A stretch of DNA of 64,000 nucleotides from Pseudomonadota bacterium (GCA_029563075.1 JAKQTN010000044.1:1-64000); one strand, 5' to 3'; counted from the first letter of the stretch, positions 24,779-34,949 are shown. Notes: generated from the sequence alone by a model not told the origin. Numbers and translations are program-made.

Positions 24779-26371
24779 ATGCAACAATTTGATGTACTCA
24801 TTATCGGCAGCGGTCTCGCAGGGTTGACTATGGCGCTGCAGGTGGCCGACCATAAAAAGGTATGTCTGGTCAGCAAGCGCGAAATGAGCGACAGTGCCAG
24901 TAGCTGGGCGCAAGGCGGTATTGCGGCTGTGCTCAATAGCAGCGACTCTATTGAAGAGCATATCCAGGACACCATGATCGCAGGCGCTGGTTTATGCGAT
25001 GCAGAAGTGACGCGCATGGTAGCGACACAAGGCCGCGAAGCGGTTGAGTGGCTGATTGATCAGGGCGTAGAATTTACGCGTGAAGCCGATAATAGCGGAC
25101 TACATCTTACGCGTGAAGGCGGCCACAGCCAGCGCCGCATCGTACATGTGGCCGATGCCACCGGGCGTGCCGTGCAAAAAACGTTAACCCAAAAAATACG
25201 CGAGCACACCAATATCACTATTCTGGAAAATCACATCGCGGTAGACCTCATTACCAGCAGGAAAGTGAACAAGAATTCGCCTGAAAATAAGTGTCTAGGC
25301 GCTTATGTGCTCAATAACAAAACCGGCAAAGTCATTACCATCGCCGCGCAACAAACCGTGCTGGCGACTGGCGGCGCGGGCAAAGTGTATTTGTACACCA
25401 CCAATCCGGATGTGAGCACCGGCGACGGCATCGCCATGGCTTGGCGCGCAGGCTGCCGCGTGGCGAACATGGAATTCATCCAGTTTCACCCGACCTGTTT
25501 ATTCCACCCGCATGCGAAGTCGTTTCTGATTTCTGAAGCCGTGCGCGGCGAAGGCGGCCTGCTCAAATTGCCCGACGGCACACGCTTTATGCCGGAGCAC
25601 GATCCGCGCGAAGAGCTGGCCTCGCGCGATATAGTGGCCCGCGCGATTGACTTCGAGATGAAAAAACGCGGGCTGGATTGCGTGTATTTGGATATTACGC
25701 ACAAACCGATTGAATTTATTAAAGCCCATTTCCCCAACATTTATGCGCGCTGCCTTGAGTTGGGCATCGATATCAGCAAAAAACCCATCCCCGTGGTGCC
25801 AGCCGCGCATTACAGTTGCGGCGGCGTGATGGTGGACGCGCAAGGCAGAACCGACATCGCCAATTTATATGCGATTGGCGAAACGGCCTGCACCGGCTTG
25901 CATGGCGCGAATCGCCTAGCGAGTAATTCATTGCTGGAATGCTTGGTGTTTGGCCGCGCTACGGCGGCGGACATTTTAAGCGCACCCACGCAGCCCTTTG
26001 CTCAACTGCCAAAATGGGATGAAAGCCGCGTGACCGATGCCGACGAGGAAGTGCTGATTACGCATACCTGGGACGAGTTGCGCCGCTTTATGTGGAACTA
26101 CGTCGGCATTGTGCGCACCGATAAACGTCTTAGCCGCGCGCTGCATCGCATCCACATGCTGCGCGATGAAGTGCAGGAGTTTTATCAGCATTTTAAAATC
26201 AGCAACGATTTAATCGAGCTGCGCAACTTGCTGCAAGTGGTAGAACTGATTGTGGAAAGCGCTATCTCGCGCAAAGAAAGCCGCGGTTTGCATTACAGCA
26301 AAGACCACCCCAATACAGAACTAGAGCCAATTCCGACGGTGCTTGAACCAACGAATTATCAAGAACATTAA
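24779..26371 (+). CDS. nadB: L-aspartate oxidase
   Basis: 530-residue flavoprotein that oxidises L-aspartate to iminoaspartate, the first step of NAD synthesis with NadA. The FAD loop VLIIGSGLAGLTMALQ is at residue 5. The succinate-dehydrogenase-like active-site blocks include HLTREGGHSQRRIVH near 105, EFIQFHPTC near 240, and SCGGVMVD near 350. The N-terminus is exact, starting at MQQFDVL. It is divergent from rpoE, an arrangement conserved in many proteobacteria. Confidence 0.96.
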   Translation: MQQFDVLIIGSGLAGLTMALQVADHKKVCLVSKREMSDSASSWAQGGIAAVLNSSDSIEEHIQDTMIAGAGLCDAEVTRMVATQGREAVEWLIDQGVEFTREADNSGLHLTREGGHSQRRIVHVADATGRAVQKTLTQKIREHTNITILENHIAVDLITSRKVNKNSPENKCLGAYVLNNKTGKVITIAAQQTVLATGGAGKVYLYTTNPDVSTGDGIAMAWRAGCRVANMEFIQFHPTCLFHPHAKSFLISEAVRGEGGLLKLPDGTRFMPEHDPREELASRDIVARAIDFEMKKRGLDCVYLDITHKPIEFIKAHFPNIYARCLELGIDISKKPIPVVPAAHYSCGGVMVDAQGRTDIANLYAIGETACTGLHGANRLASNSLLECLVFGRATAADILSAPTQPFAQLPKWDESRVTDADEEVLITHTWDELRRFMWNYVGIVRTDKRLSRALHRIHMLRDEVQEFYQHFKISNDLIELRNLLQVVELIVESAISRKESRGLHYSKDHPNTELEPIPTVLEPTNYQEH

Positions 26372-26840
26372 CGATTTGAAACGTTTTTTATATGCTTTGG
26401 GAGCCGCATGGATATTGGCTTGCAGCCTGCCTGTTTTTGCAGCTGAAATCACTTATTTTTACGATGGCGATACTGTCAAAATCAAAGACGGCACTAAGGT
26501 TTATAAACTGCGCATCACCGAAATTGACGCACCGGAACGCACCCAAACTTACGGCTTAAAATCGCGCCGCGCACTCATGGAGTTTTGCAAAAATGCCGAT
26601 GTAAAAGTCTATATTTCTGGCATGGATAAATATCATCGCAGCTTGGGTAAATTACATTGCAACAAGCTGGATGCCAGCGAGTTTATGGTGAAGAACGGCC
26701 ACGCATGGTTTAACCGACGCTATTCGATGGATTACTCGCTCGACCTTGCCGAGCAGGAAGCACGCAACTACAAACGCGGGCTTTGGAAAAGTGGGTACCC
26801 ATCTCCGCCTTGGGTTTGGCGAAAAAATCATCCGCATTAA
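26343..26840 (+). CDS. Secreted thermonuclease-like nuclease (SNase family)
   Basis: Up to 165 residues. A signal peptide (hydrophobic FLYALGAAWILACSLPVFA) leads into a staphylococcal-nuclease OB-fold: FYDGDTVKIKD with the calcium-binding Asp, KLRITEIDAPE with the catalytic Arg/Asp region, and a later RSLGKLHC. Start codon uncertain: TTG 26343 overlaps nadB by 29 bp, TTG 26376 lies just after the nadB stop and gives a shorter, normal signal peptide; neither has a clear ribosome site. It probably hydrolyses extracellular or periplasmic DNA/RNA. Translation is likely coupled to nadB. Confidence 0.82.
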   Translation: MNQRIIKNINDLKRFLYALGAAWILACSLPVFAAEITYFYDGDTVKIKDGTKVYKLRITEIDAPERTQTYGLKSRRALMEFCKNADVKVYISGMDKYHRSLGKLHCNKLDASEFMVKNGHAWFNRRYSMDYSLDLAEQEARNYKRGLWKSGYPSPPWVWRKNHPH

Positions 26841-26888
26841 TTGTGATAATATTTTTAATAATGATAAAAATTAAACACATATTCACTC

Positions 26889-26920
26889 TAAGATGTATAC
26901 CGAAATCGGTATACATCTTA
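26889..26920. repeat. Perfect 15-bp inverted repeat before the cassette gene
   Basis: TAAGATGTATACCGA and its exact complement TCGGTATACATCTTA are separated by only two bases. It ends 11 bp before the lipoprotein ATG. No T-run follows on either side, so an operator or a transcript hairpin masking the start is more likely than a terminator. Confidence 0.65.
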
Positions 26921-26931
26921 CATTAGAGAGC

Positions 26932-27468
26932 ATGACGAACCGAATTTCACAACTGGTTGTATTTCTCTTTTTTGCGTTTGCCTTGTCAGCTTGCGTAACG
27001 GTCGATGATCGCATCTGGAAGGAATCTGTCGACAAGGAGGCAACTAGTAACATTTTAGGTAACTTCTCAAATCACGCAAGCCACTCTTCATCAAAGCAAT
27101 CGTTTGCGATATACAATCTCGCTCAATTGCTCGGCGTGCCTGTACATGATGCAGACTATGTTCGGATTTCTTTTGAGCCAAGCGGCTCTCTGAAGATGGT
27201 CTGGTATACCGGGGAGGAAGAGAAAGCAACGCGACTTTATTTACGAGAGAACGGCTTAGTAGTTACATCAGATGGCTCAATCGACTTGCCGAGCAAGGGT
27301 ACTTTAACTAGCGGGAAGGATGCTGGATACCATGTACATAATGTTCGTATTTTCATCAACAGTAATGGGGACTTAGCCACGATTCAATCTGGGGCAGCTG
27401 GTCAAGTGTTTATTATTCCTATAGTTATTTACGTAAAGCATCAGGTAATATTTCCGAGAAAGAAATAA
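26932..27468 (+). CDS. Putative lipoprotein carried on an integron-type gene cassette
   Basis: 178 residues from ATG 26932. Signal peptide with lipobox LSAC near residue 20 (FFAFALSACVTVDD). The mature part is hydrophilic and ends in a hydrophobic strand-like stretch (GQVFIIPIVIYVKHQVIF). No family recognised. The stop codon lies 7 bp before an attC-like site, and a perfect inverted repeat precedes the gene, so promoter region, gene and attC form a cassette-like unit inserted between the nuclease and rhlE genes. Cassette-borne genes often encode exported proteins of unknown role. Confidence 0.72.
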   Translation: MTNRISQLVVFLFFAFALSACVTVDDRIWKESVDKEATSNILGNFSNHASHSSSKQSFAIYNLAQLLGVPVHDADYVRISFEPSGSLKMVWYTGEEEKATRLYLRENGLVVTSDGSIDLPSKGTLTSGKDAGYHVHNVRIFINSNGDLATIQSGAAGQVFIIPIVIYVKHQVIFPRKK

Positions 27469-27475
27469 GCATTGT

Positions 27476-27547
27476 CTCTAACAATACGTTCAACAAGTAC
27501 CTCCGTATTGCCAAGCACACCTTAAATGGCTACCTCAAACGTTAGCT
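27476..27547 (+). other. attC-like recombination site of an integron gene cassette
   Basis: The left end reads CTCTAACAATACGTTCAAC and the right end CTCAAACGTTAGCT, close to the ends of the aadA1 attC (TCTAACAATTCGTTCAAG, CTCAAGCGTTAGAT), with complementary TAAC and GTTA cores 72 bp apart end to end. It begins 8 bp after a stop codon in the orientation expected for a cassette. The central arms pair only weakly (GCCA/TGGC), so it may be degenerate. No integrase gene or attI is in the window. Confidence 0.62.
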
Positions 27548-27589
27548 ATCCCACAAAAACACAAAGCTCGCTTTAATTGCAATTCCCCG

Positions 27590-27722
27590 TATAATGCATG
27601 CTCCCTACGCAAACCAATCAGCGTAGCGGTCTTTTTATCATTTGGTCATCTGACCTACTCTTTGCCACCTCGATTGGTGTTGCTTCAAAAGCAATTGGCT
27701 GGCTTAAAATTCTAGCTGGAGC
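27590..27722 (+). promoter_or_regulatory. -10 box and long leader of rhlE
   Basis: A consensus TATAAT at 27590-27595 starts a leader of about 120 nt before the helicase ATG. The leader contains CTACGC and GCGTAG segments able to pair around 27606-27628, followed by a T-rich stretch at about 27632, which could act as an attenuator. Long structured leaders are typical of cold-responsive RNA helicase genes. No convincing -35 was found. Confidence 0.5.
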
Positions 27723-29219
27723 ATGACATTGTCTATTGAAACAACAAACACACTTAACTTTAATGAGTTAGGTTTATCCGAACCCATTCTGCGTGCCATT
27801 AACGACGCGGGTTACAGCACACCAACCCCTATTCAGGCCAAAGCCATTCCGCAAGTATTAAGCGGAGGCGATTTGCTGGCAGGGGCACAAACCGGCACCG
27901 GAAAAACCGCTGGTTTTACATTGCCAATTTTGCATATTCTTAGCCAAAAAACACGTAAAGATAATCGCCCGCGCTGCCTGATGCTGACGCCAACGCGCGA
28001 GCTGGCGGCACAGATTGAAGAATCTGTTAAAACTTACGGCAAATATTTGCCACTCACCAGCACCGTGATTTTTGGCGGCGTAAACGCCAATCCGCAGATT
28101 GCGCGCCTGAAAAAACCGCTGGATATTCTTGTCGCCACGCCCGGCCGCCTGTTGGATCACGCAAACCAGAAGAATGTTGACCTAAGCGGTGTTGAGATTT
28201 TGGTGCTGGACGAAGCCGACCGCATGCTGGACATGGGTTTTATTCGCGATATTAAAAAAATACTCGCGATGTTGCCGAAGCAGCGCCAAAATCTATTGTT
28301 CTCTGCCACCTTTTCTGACGAAATAAAAGCACTCGCCGATGGCCTGTTACATAACCCGGGCTTTGTTGAAGTCGCGCGCCGCAATACGGCATCCGAACTG
28401 GTTGAGCAAACAGTGCACATGGTGGCACAATCGCATAAACGCGAGCTAATGAGCCACCTGATTAAGCACCACGACTGGCAACAAGTGCTGGTATTCACCC
28501 GCACCAAACATGGCGCGAACCGGTTGGCTGAAAAGCTGATTAAGGATGATATTCAGGCTGCGGCGATTCATGGCAATAAAAGCCAGGGCGCGCGTACCAA
28601 AGCTTTGGCACAGTTTAAGGACGGCAGCATGCGTGTATTGGTAGCGACCGACATTGCCGCGCGCGGCTTGGATATTGACCAATTGCCGCAAGTGGTGAAT
28701 TTTGAATTGCCGAATGTACCTGAAGATTACGTGCACCGCATTGGCCGTACCGGCCGCGCAGGCAGTAGCGGCGCGGCGGTTTCATTGGTTGACCGTGAAG
28801 AATTGAAGTTTTTAAAAGATATTGAAAAACTGATTAAACGCGAGATACCGAAAGTGCAAGTTGAAGGTTTTACGCCTTCTGACAAACCGGAACCTGAAGC
28901 GCCACGCTCTACGCAGCCGCATGGCAGGCCGCCACGTGGCCATGGTCAAGGCCAGCAACAGCGTAAACCGCAAGGCAACGCGAATAGCCAAAATCTGGGG
29001 CGCAATCAAGGCCAAAATAACGCACAAAAACCTGCGCAAAATATTACCAGGCAGCCCATGTCAGAAGCGGCACGCCATCAAGCCATGCCGCAGGGTGCTC
29101 TGTTTGCGCCTAAGCCACCTGCACGCAACCCAAACAACCGCAACCCTAATCAAAACACTTTTGGCAGAACCAACACAAACCCCAACAGTACACATAGAAG
29201 CGGCGGTCGAGGTCGCTAA
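27723..29219 (+). CDS. rhlE: DEAD-box RNA helicase RhlE-like
   Basis: 498 residues. Helicase motifs in order: Q motif around [14 protein letters not shown] (I), PTRELAAQ (Ia), LVATPGR (Ib), DEAD (II) in [19 protein letters not shown] (III), [13 protein letters not shown] (V) and [10 protein letters not shown] (VI). From about residue 385 the tail is disordered and rich in Gln, Asn, Gly, Pro and Arg, ending RSGGRGR, as in RNA-binding RhlE tails. It unwinds RNA in ribosome assembly and decay. GGAG precedes the ATG. Confidence 0.94.
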   Translation: MTLSIETTNTLNFNELGLSEPILRAINDAGYSTPTPIQAKAIPQVLSGGDLLAGAQTGTGKTAGFTLPILHILSQKTRKDNRPRCLMLTPTRELAAQIEESVKTYGKYLPLTSTVIFGGVNANPQIARLKKPLDILVATPGRLLDHANQKNVDLSGVEILVLDEADRMLDMGFIRDIKKILAMLPKQRQNLLFSATFSDEIKALADGLLHNPGFVEVARRNTASELVEQTVHMVAQSHKRELMSHLIKHHDWQQVLVFTRTKHGANRLAEKLIKDDIQAAAIHGNKSQGARTKALAQFKDGSMRVLVATDIAARGLDIDQLPQVVNFELPNVPEDYVHRIGRTGRAGSSGAAVSLVDREELKFLKDIEKLIKREIPKVQVEGFTPSDKPEPEAPRSTQPHGRPPRGHGQGQQQRKPQGNANSQNLGRNQGQNNAQKPAQNITRQPMSEAARHQAMPQGALFAPKPPARNPNNRNPNQNTFGRTNTNPNSTHRSGGRGR

Positions 29220-29224
29220 AATAG

Positions 29225-29677
29225 ATGAGGATCTGGGTTGACGCAGACGCCTGCCCCGTCGTCATAAAAGAGATTTTATTTCGCGCGGCAGAGCGTACTA
29301 AAATCACGACGACCCTCGTTGCCAACCAGTTTTTGCGCATCCCGTTCTCGCCTTACATCAAGTTTATTGCCGTGCCTGGCGGCTTTGACGTGGCGGACAG
29401 CAGAATTGTATTTGAACTCGAAGCGGGAGATTTGGTGATTACTGCTGATATTCCACTGGCTGCGCTTGTGGTAGAAAAAGGCGGACATGCGTTAAACCCA
29501 CGCGGTGAGCTTTACACAACAGCCAATATTAAAGAACGCCTCGCCATGCGCAATTTGATGGAAGAGTTGCGTGGCAATGGCATGGATATCAGCGGCCCTT
29601 CTGCATTTAACCATGGTGATAAGCAGGCATTTGCGGCTGCGCTGGATACTTTTATTGCAAAGCGACTTAGAACTTAA
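29225..29677 (+). CDS. YaiI/YqxD (DUF188) family protein
   Basis: 150 residues, the standard length of the DUF188/UPF0178 family. The conserved opening [17 protein letters not shown] and the block [30 protein letters not shown] are both present. The Asp-rich PIN-like opening suggests a metal-dependent nuclease, but activity is not established. It starts 5 bp after rhlE, so the two are co-transcribed, which hints at RNA metabolism. Confidence 0.9.
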   Translation: MRIWVDADACPVVIKEILFRAAERTKITTTLVANQFLRIPFSPYIKFIAVPGGFDVADSRIVFELEAGDLVITADIPLAALVVEKGGHALNPRGELYTTANIKERLAMRNLMEELRGNGMDISGPSAFNHGDKQAFAAALDTFIAKRLRT

Positions 29678-29767
29678 ATAATTTACATGCGGCATTTAGG
29701 CAAATGTCAAAAATAGATTAAAATTCTATTCTTAAATTTTATACAGGCCCCTGCTTAGGAACACATC

Positions 29768-30247
29768 ATGCAAATCGCGATGAACACCGTAGTAACAATG
29801 ACTTACGAACTTAAAAACGCCAATGGCGAAGTGCTGGAGGCAAGCCAGGAGCCTGTCGCTTATCTGCATGGCGGCTACGATAACATATTCCCGAAAGTGG
29901 AAGAAGCGATGCATGGCAAGAACGTTGGTGACACCGTAGAAGTCAGCCTGGAGCCTGTCGATGCCTTTGGCGATTACGATGAAGAACTGGTGCAAATCGA
30001 GCCTGCAAACGCCTTCCCCGCCAAAGAATTAAAGGTCGGCATGCAGTTTGAAGGCGAAGATGAAACCGGTGAAGTGATTTTATACACCGTGACTGAAATT
30101 GCTGATGGCAAGGTAGTGGTAGACGGCAATCATCCCTGGGCGGGCGAGCGCCTGCTGTTTAAGGCCACCATCACAGCTGTACGCCCGGCTAATCAGGAAG
30201 AAGTTTCGCACCAGCATGTGCATGGCGCGGGCGGGCATCACCACTAA
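29768..30247 (+). CDS. slyD: FKBP-type peptidyl-prolyl isomerase SlyD
   Basis: 159 residues of the SlyD type: FKBP half-domains separated by an IF (insert-in-flap) chaperone domain. The opening [16 protein letters not shown] and [20 protein letters not shown] are diagnostic, as are [14 protein letters not shown] and [16 protein letters not shown]. The short His-rich tail ([13 protein letters not shown]) can bind nickel. The last 4 bp overlap the end of mutS on the other strand, with no terminator between. Confidence 0.94.
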   Translation: MQIAMNTVVTMTYELKNANGEVLEASQEPVAYLHGGYDNIFPKVEEAMHGKNVGDTVEVSLEPVDAFGDYDEELVQIEPANAFPAKELKVGMQFEGEDETGEVILYTVTEIADGKVVVDGNHPWAGERLLFKATITAVRPANQEEVSHQHVHGAGGHHH

Positions 30248-32853
30248 ATCTTAGTTTTTAGCGCATACAACAACTCTAACGCCTGCTTAGGCGTTAGATC
30301 GTCTGGCTGAATCGCCTCAAGTTCAGCAATCACAGGATGCACAGCCGCTGTGGCTGGTTCAACGTTTGCAGCAAACATATCCGGCTGATTGGCATTTTGC
30401 GTGATCTGGTTATTTTCCAGTTGCGTAAGTTTTCTTTTAGCGGCGGCCACGACACTTTTGGGAATGCCAGCCAGCTGCGCCACCTGAATACCATAACTTT
30501 GATTTGCCGCACCCTCTTCTACCTTATGTAAGAACACGATGCCATTACCGTGCTCCACCGCATCCAGATGAATATTTGCGGCATGTTTGAATTCATCCAC
30601 AATGCGCGTGAGCTCGAAATAATGCGTGGCAAACAAGGTATAACTTTTATTTTTTTCCAGTAATTGTTTGGCGACCGCCCACGCCAGGCTCAAGCCGTCA
30701 AACGTACTTGTTCCGCGTCCAATCTCGTCCAGCAGCACCAGACTTTTATCCGTGGCGTTATGCAGAATATTGGCAGTTTCGGTCATCTCAACCATGAAGG
30801 TTGATCTGCCGCCCGCCAAATCATCCGACGCACCTATTCTTGTGAAGATACGGTCTATTTCGCCGATTTTAACGGCATTTGCCGGCACAAAGGCACCACA
30901 ATGCGCCAAAAGCACAATGAGTGCAATTTGCCGCATGTAGGTCGATTTGCCGCCCATGTTCGGGCCGGTAATCAGCAGCAGCTGGCGGAAAGGGTTTATC
31001 ATCAGGTCGTTAGCTACAAATGGCTGGGCTGATATTTGGCTTGCGCTTATACTTTCTACCACAGGATGGCGGCCAGCCTCAATACTGATGCCAGACTCAT
31101 TCACAAACTGCGGCTGCACGTAATTCAGCGCTTGCGCACGTTCGGCAAAACAGCATAGAACATCCAGGCTTGAAACCGCGCCGCTATTGGTCTGCAGGGC
31201 AGTAATAAATGGTGTCAATTCGTTTAAAACTTGCTCATAAAGCATTTTCTCACGTGCAAGCGCACGCTCATTTGCGCTTAATACTTTATCTTCAAACGCC
31301 TTCAGTTCGGGCGTAATAAAACGCTCGGCATTTTTTAAGGTTTGACGGCGGCGATATTCCGCTGGTGCATTCTCGGCCTGCGCACGGCTGATTTCGATGT
31401 AAAAACCATGTACGCTGTTGTATTCAACTTTCAGATTCGCCAGGCCGGTGCGGGCTTTTTCGGCCGCCTCAAACTGCAGCAAAAAATCGCCATGGTTGGT
31501 TTGCAAAGCACGCAACTCGTCCAGCTCGGCATCATATCCATCCGCGATCACCCCGCCCTCACGCAGCACGGATGCGGGTTCCGGCTTGATGGCTTGTGAC
31601 AATAATTGCAATACTTCGCGCGGCGCCTGCAAATTAGCACCTAATGTTTCCAGCAATATAACCTTGCTATTGACCAGCAGATTCTGCAGCTTCGGCAATT
31701 GCAGCAAACTCTCGCACAAACCCGATAAATCGCGTGGTCGGGCGGTCTTCAGCGCCACACGTGTGGTGATGCGCTCAATATCACCAATAGCTTTTAAGTG
31801 CGATTGCAACACTTGATATTTAGATGTACTAATAAGCTCAGCAACTGCTTCATGCCGTTTGGTGACCAGATTTCTATCGCGCAAGGGATGATGCAGCCAA
31901 TGCCGCAACAGCCGCGCACCCATAGCCGTTTGCGTAGTATTCAGCAGCGAATACAAAGTGGGCGAGGCCTCACCGCGCAAGGTAACATCAATCTCCAGAT
32001 TGCGGCGTGTGGCCGCATCCAGCTGGATAAACTGGCTGGTTTGCTCGACGCTAAGTGAATTAATATGCGGCAAGGCAGCACGTTGCGTATGTTTCACATA
32101 GTCCAGCAACGCACCAGCGGCGCACAAGGCTGCAGTCAAGTTTTGCGCGCCGAATCCAGATAAATCCAGTGTGTTAAATTGCTGCGTCAGCGCTTTGAAT
32201 GCACTGTCTGCATCGAATTGCCAAGGCGACAAACGCTTCTTGGCACAGTCAAACACTTCGAGCGAGTTGTGCTTAAAATCATCCGCGCAGACAATCTCTG
32301 TGGGCGAAATACACTCAAGCTCTTGTGCTAAGAATCCAACCGCAATTTCGCTCAAAATAAACGTGCCGGATGCCAGATTAATACGCGCCAAACCTAGCAC
32401 GCCATCGACCGCGAATATGCTTAATAATTGGTTATCGCGCGTTTCATCCAGCAGCGCGCTATCTGTCAGCGTGCCTGGCGTGAGAATGCGCGTGACAGCA
32501 CGCTCGACCGGCCCTTTTGAAGTCGCGGGATCGCCGATTTGCTCACAAATCGCGACCGATTCACCCAGTTTTGCTAGCTTGGCCAGATATTGCTCGGCCG
32601 CATGATACGGCACACCTGCCATCTTAATCGGCTCGCCGTTGCTGGCGCCGCGCCGCGTGAGCGTAATACCTAACAGTTTCGAGGCTTTTTCTGCATCCTC
32701 AAAGAACAGCTCGTAAAAATCGCCCATGCGGTAAAACAGCAACATATCGGGATGCTGCGCTTTTAGCGCCAAATACTGGCGCATCATTGGGGTATGGCCC
32801 AATGGCGCTGGCGAACTGGCGGTTATTTCTGGCGGTGAAAGTTTGGTAGACAC
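30244..32853 (-). CDS. mutS: DNA mismatch repair protein MutS
   Basis: 869 residues. The mismatch-binding Phe-x-Glu motif is in [15 protein letters not shown] near residue 44. The ABC-type ATPase near the C-terminus shows [42 protein letters not shown] and ATHYFELT. The C-terminal tail ends [13 protein letters not shown], a tetramerisation-type end. It is transcribed alone and converges on slyD with a 4-bp overlap. Confidence 0.97.
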   Translation of the reverse strand: MSTKLSPPEITASSPAPLGHTPMMRQYLALKAQHPDMLLFYRMGDFYELFFEDAEKASKLLGITLTRRGASNGEPIKMAGVPYHAAEQYLAKLAKLGESVAICEQIGDPATSKGPVERAVTRILTPGTLTDSALLDETRDNQLLSIFAVDGVLGLARINLASGTFILSEIAVGFLAQELECISPTEIVCADDFKHNSLEVFDCAKKRLSPWQFDADSAFKALTQQFNTLDLSGFGAQNLTAALCAAGALLDYVKHTQRAALPHINSLSVEQTSQFIQLDAATRRNLEIDVTLRGEASPTLYSLLNTTQTAMGARLLRHWLHHPLRDRNLVTKRHEAVAELISTSKYQVLQSHLKAIGDIERITTRVALKTARPRDLSGLCESLLQLPKLQNLLVNSKVILLETLGANLQAPREVLQLLSQAIKPEPASVLREGGVIADGYDAELDELRALQTNHGDFLLQFEAAEKARTGLANLKVEYNSVHGFYIEISRAQAENAPAEYRRRQTLKNAERFITPELKAFEDKVLSANERALAREKMLYEQVLNELTPFITALQTNSGAVSSLDVLCCFAERAQALNYVQPQFVNESGISIEAGRHPVVESISASQISAQPFVANDLMINPFRQLLLITGPNMGGKSTYMRQIALIVLLAHCGAFVPANAVKIGEIDRIFTRIGASDDLAGGRSTFMVEMTETANILHNATDKSLVLLDEIGRGTSTFDGLSLAWAVAKQLLEKNKSYTLFATHYFELTRIVDEFKHAANIHLDAVEHGNGIVFLHKVEEGAANQSYGIQVAQLAGIPKSVVAAAKRKLTQLENNQITQNANQPDMFAANVEPATAAVHPVIAELEAIQPDDLTPKQALELLYALKTKI

Positions 32854-33025
32854 AAAAATGGTTTAATCTAAGATTTGACTCATTTTATAAACATTTTGAA
32901 TGGTTTGTTCAATTTCTCAACATTTGATGTGAGATTTTCATCAATTAGTTACGACAAGAAATCAAAATAATAAACAATGTCAAGTAAAATCAATCAGTTA
33001 AAAATACCATGCCTGTCCAAATATT

Positions 33026-33041
33026 TGGCACAAATAATGCA
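33026..33041 (+). promoter_or_regulatory. Candidate sigma-54 promoter
   Basis: TGGCACAAATAATGCA contains GG and GC separated by exactly 10 nt and matches the RpoN consensus TGGCACG-N4-TTGCW with two substitutions outside the GG/GC core. It lies 42-57 bp before the small gene at 33083. A TTGATG...CATCAA inverted repeat about 70 bp further upstream could bind an activator. Confidence 0.5.
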
Positions 33042-33082
33042 GACTTCTACTCATTACTAACTAATTGATGAGGGCATTTAAC

Positions 33083-33292
33083 ATGACCAATGACAGCATT
33101 ACCATTTATGCACAGTTCTTAGCCCACTGCAAAGAAGTGATGGGCTCGTATGATCTGGAAAGACTTGCTTATGATGAAACTTACAAAAAAGAATTTTTTA
33201 ACAGCGTAAAATTAAGCGCGGACGACCAGCTGTTTCAAATGGCGGCAGCGGTTGACCGCCAGCTGAGCGATGAAATGCTGCGTGCGCGCTAA
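33083..33292 (+). CDS. Small cytosolic protein of unknown function (69 aa)
   Basis: Start at ATG 33083, with GAGGG 8 bp upstream; ATG 33068 is a poorer alternative. The acidic helical product (TIYAQFLAHCKEVMGSYDLERLAYD, then DDQLFQMAAAVDRQLSDEML) has no signal or membrane segment and one Cys. I do not recognise the family. It sits alone between divergent mutS and convergent suhB behind a sigma-54-like element, after about 150 bp of AT-rich DNA. If that promoter is real, the gene may answer to nitrogen or another RpoN-dependent signal. Confidence 0.62.
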   Translation: MTNDSITIYAQFLAHCKEVMGSYDLERLAYDETYKKEFFNSVKLSADDQLFQMAAAVDRQLSDEMLRAR

Positions 33293-33307
33293 ATTTCTCT
33301 AATAGCC

Positions 33308-34117
33308 TTACGTAACAGGCGTTTTCAGCTTATCAGTTAAGTGCGGGGCCAACACCTGTAATATTTGCGCAAACACTTTTGGGTTGGCTGCTACGATATT
33401 GCCGGTTTTCAGCCAGCTCTCATTGCCTTCAAAATCAGCCACGATACCGCCGGCCTCTTGTACCAATAAACCGCCTGCAGCAATATCCCATGCTGATAAA
33501 TTAATCTCGAAGAAACCGTCTGTAAAACCCGCCGCCACATAAGCCAAATCCAGCGCTGCCGAGCCGGGACGGCGAATGCCCGTGGTTTTTTTAATCATGT
33601 CTTTCAACATCGCCATGTAAGTATCCAAGTGCGTAAAATCGCGGAATGGGAAGCCTGTTGCAATGAGCGAATCCTGCAATTTGCTGCGATTGGTCACGCG
33701 AATGCGCTTATCGTTTAAAAACGCGCCACGACCTTTGGTGGCGGTAAACAGATCGTTACGCACCGGGTCGTAAATCACTGCCTGAGTGAGCACGCCTTTC
33801 TGCTGCAATGCAATCGAGATACAGTAAAACGGGTAGTTATGCAGGAAATTAGTGGTGCCATCCAGCGGATCAATAATCCAGATATTTTCTGACTCTTGAT
33901 TGGTGTTGCCGCTTTCTTCGCCCAAAAATCCATGGTCGGGATAAGCCGCCTTCAGCGTATCAATAATCGCCCGTTCTGCGGCATGATCCACTTCACTCAC
34001 AAAATCGTTAAAGGTTTTGCTGGTGATAGTCAGCGCGTTCACGTCCTGCGATGCTCGGTTAATAATTCTGCCCGCTTCACGCGCGGCTTTTACTGCATTG
34101 GATAGCATTGGATGCAT
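33308..34117 (-). CDS. suhB: Inositol monophosphatase family protein SuhB
   Basis: 269 residues of the IMPase/SuhB family. Metal-binding motifs: GEESGN near 66, [17 protein letters not shown] near 82 and [17 protein letters not shown] near 208. Besides inositol-1-phosphatase activity, proteobacterial SuhB joins NusA/NusB/NusG in rRNA antitermination, and that role is plausible here. It is divergent from trmJ with 62 bp between start codons. Confidence 0.94.
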   Translation of the reverse strand: MHPMLSNAVKAAREAGRIINRASQDVNALTITSKTFNDFVSEVDHAAERAIIDTLKAAYPDHGFLGEESGNTNQESENIWIIDPLDGTTNFLHNYPFYCISIALQQKGVLTQAVIYDPVRNDLFTATKGRGAFLNDKRIRVTNRSKLQDSLIATGFPFRDFTHLDTYMAMLKDMIKKTTGIRRPGSAALDLAYVAAGFTDGFFEINLSAWDIAAGGLLVQEAGGIVADFEGNESWLKTGNIVAANPKVFAQILQVLAPHLTDKLKTPVT

Positions 34118-34179
34118 AACTAATAATCTTTAAAGAGCTGTTAAAATGCTATTTTAGCATTAATAGGCGCTTCCCTAAA

Positions 34180-34917
34180 TTGTCACAAGCCATTTTTAAC
34201 AACATACGCATAGTTCTTTGCCAAACCAGCCACCCTGGCAATATCGGTTCGGCCGCACGCGCCATAAAAACCATGGGCTTACAGCATTTATACCTGGTAA
34301 AACCTGACAAATTCCCGGATGCGCACGCCACGGCACTTGCCACCGGCGCGGCGGATTTGCTTGAAAGCGCAATTGTCACCGAAACCCTGAGCGAAGCTTT
34401 AACTGGCTGCGCATTTGCAGTTGGCTTGAGCGCGCGCAAGCGTTATTTATCGCATGAAACCGTCAATGCGCGAGAGGCCGCCCTGCAGGCCAGTAAAATA
34501 GCAGCTTCCCAGCCTGTTGCTTTTGTGTTTGGCACAGAAATGAGCGGTCTCAGCAACGCCGAGCTGGATTGCTGCCAGTTGTTAGCGATGATTCCCGCAA
34601 ATCCGGAGTATTCCTCACTCAACCTGGCTGCCGCTGTACAAGTAGTCTGCTATGAACTTCGCATGGCAATCCTCGAAGGGAAACTGGATGCACCCGGGGG
34701 CATGGAACTTGCCACCAATGATGAACTGGAGCGTTTTTACGCACATCTGGAACAAACGCTTATCGATATCGGCTACCTCAATCCAAAAGCGCCTAAAAAA
34801 CTAAGTGAGCGTTTACGCAGAATCTACGCACGAGCCAGGCTGGAAAAAGAAGAAGTGAATCTGCTAAGAGGTGTACTCACGCTGACGCAAGAACCGCGCA
34901 AGCATACGAAATATTAA
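34180..34917 (+). CDS. trmJ: tRNA (cytidine/uridine-2'-O)-methyltransferase TrmJ
   Basis: 245-residue SPOUT methyltransferase. The opening NIRIVLCQTSHPGNIGSAARAIKTMGL, FVFGTEMSGLSNAEL (motif 2) and PANPEYSSLNLAAAVQVVCYELR (motif 3, knot) are diagnostic of TrmJ, which 2'-O-methylates tRNA position 32. The C-terminal helical extension is present. The frame opens with TTG, and I see no ribosome site upstream. Divergent from suhB. Confidence 0.92.
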   Translation: MSQAIFNNIRIVLCQTSHPGNIGSAARAIKTMGLQHLYLVKPDKFPDAHATALATGAADLLESAIVTETLSEALTGCAFAVGLSARKRYLSHETVNAREAALQASKIAASQPVAFVFGTEMSGLSNAELDCCQLLAMIPANPEYSSLNLAAAVQVVCYELRMAILEGKLDAPGGMELATNDELERFYAHLEQTLIDIGYLNPKAPKKLSERLRRIYARARLEKEEVNLLRGVLTLTQEPRKHTKY

Positions 34918-34949
34918 AGCTGGAAATCAGCAATGACGGAAAGGCATGC

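Noticed and set aside
26841-27547. A full integron with integrase and several cassettes
   Set aside because: Only one attC-like site is present, and no tyrosine recombinase gene or attI is found in the window.
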